Shown piece after piece: positions 5,183 through 5,430 of a DNA stretch of 5,430 nt. The translations under genes were made by a program, and so were the position numbers. Below the pieces are notes generated by a model, which was given only the letters and a program-made list of their open reading frames with translations, was not told the origin of the DNA and did no database searches. Source of the stretch: Caldithrix sp. (GTDB taxonomy: Bacteria; Zhuqueibacterota; Zhuqueibacteria; Oceanimicrobiales; Oceanimicrobiaceae). Every line of letters starts with the position of its first letter. Positions within the stretch are counted from its first letter, which is position 1. Location: contig SMXE01000264.1 in NCBI GenBank assembly GCA_004357015.1, forward strand, positions 1 to 5,430, given 5' to 3'.

Positions 5183-5430
5183 ATGCAAAACCTGAAAAAA
5201 TACAAGCTCCACATCGCCGGCAAACCCGCCGACCCGGCGGGCGGCGAGTGGTTCGAGACCGTGAACCCGTATACGGCCAAGCCCTGGGCGCTGATCCCGC
5301 GCGGCGGCGAGGCCGACGTGGCGCGCGCCGTCGAGGCCGCGGACGCGGCGTTCACCGGTGGCCCATGGCCCGCCCTCAGCGCCACGGCGCGGGGCGCGCT
5401 GCTTTACCGGTTCGCCGACCTGGTCGCCGA
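5183..5430 (+). CDS. Aldehyde dehydrogenase, N-terminal part (runs off the right edge)
   Basis: The first 82 codons of an NAD(P)-dependent aldehyde dehydrogenase are present. The protein opens with KYKLHIAGKPADP (6-18), then WFETVNPYTAKPWALIPRG (23-41), EADVARAVEAADAAF (43-57) and WPALSATARGALLYRFADLV (62-81). The N-terminal 'I.G.......f....P.t......vp.g...DV..AV.AA..AF....W......R...L...adl' pattern is diagnostic of the ALDH superfamily, which oxidises aldehydes to acids with a catalytic cysteine and glutamate further on (outside the window). The substrate cannot be told; betaine-aldehyde-like and phenylacetaldehyde-like members begin this way. ATG 5183 has only a weak upstream GGGCAGG (5171-5177). 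The gene is far richer in G+C than the operon before it, so it is probably resident chromosomal DNA beyond the island boundary rather than part of the defence operon. Confidence 0.9.
   Translation, partial: MQNLKKYKLHIAGKPADPAGGEWFETVNPYTAKPWALIPRGGEADVARAVEAADAAFTGGPWPALSATARGALLYRFADLVA

Overview
The window looks like the junction between a tRNA-integrated mobile element and host DNA in a GC-rich proteobacterium, probably an alphaproteobacterium. That guess rests on the very GC-rich aldehyde dehydrogenase start at the right edge, the DUF4102-type integrase at the left edge and the BrnT/XRE module. No species is recognisable. A large part of the window is accessory DNA of the defence-island kind.

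Left part (1-455): the first 65 codons of a tyrosine recombinase read leftwards out of the window. Upstream of it lie three helically phased GGAAGC repeats, a perfect short hairpin, and the 3' half of a tRNA-Lys(CTT) gene (about 366-414). The tRNA fragment keeps the anticodon loop, T-arm, 3' acceptor strand and encoded CCA, followed by an intrinsic terminator (422-454). The 5' half of the tRNA is missing, so this is read as one attachment site of an integrated element, with the intact tRNA expected elsewhere.

Middle part (455-1491): a toxin-antitoxin operon, with a BrnT/DUF497 ribonuclease-type toxin overlapping an XRE helix-turn-helix antitoxin. It has a clear sigma70 promoter (TTGACG, 17 bp, TATGTT) and two palindromes of the form TACGGG-N3-CCCGTA placed as operators. 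The promoter position suggests a leaderless toxin mRNA. Between the antitoxin and the next operon is a 27-bp inverted repeat with a 14-bp tandem duplication at its left end, resembling REP/MITE-type elements.

Main cargo (1492-5113): a tightly packed three-gene operon. Its products are a protein with a QxK-type PD-(D/E)xK nuclease-like N-terminus and a separate C-terminal domain; a 163-aa protein of the DUF6521 / 'three component ABC system middle component' type; and a 652-aa SMC/Rad50-like coiled-coil ATPase of the DUF3732 type. This is the layout of an ABC-three-component (ABC-3C) conflict system, conceptually parallel to Lamassu. The expected logic is that the coiled-coil ATPase senses abnormal DNA and, through the middle component, licenses the nuclease. 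ABC-3C systems were defined computationally, and I know of no characterised member with this exact set. The operon has visibly lower GC than its flanks.

Right edge (5114-5430): a small GC-rich hairpin and the first 82 codons of an NAD(P)-dependent aldehyde dehydrogenase, which looks like ordinary chromosomal metabolism. The island boundary on this side probably lies between 5113 and 5183.
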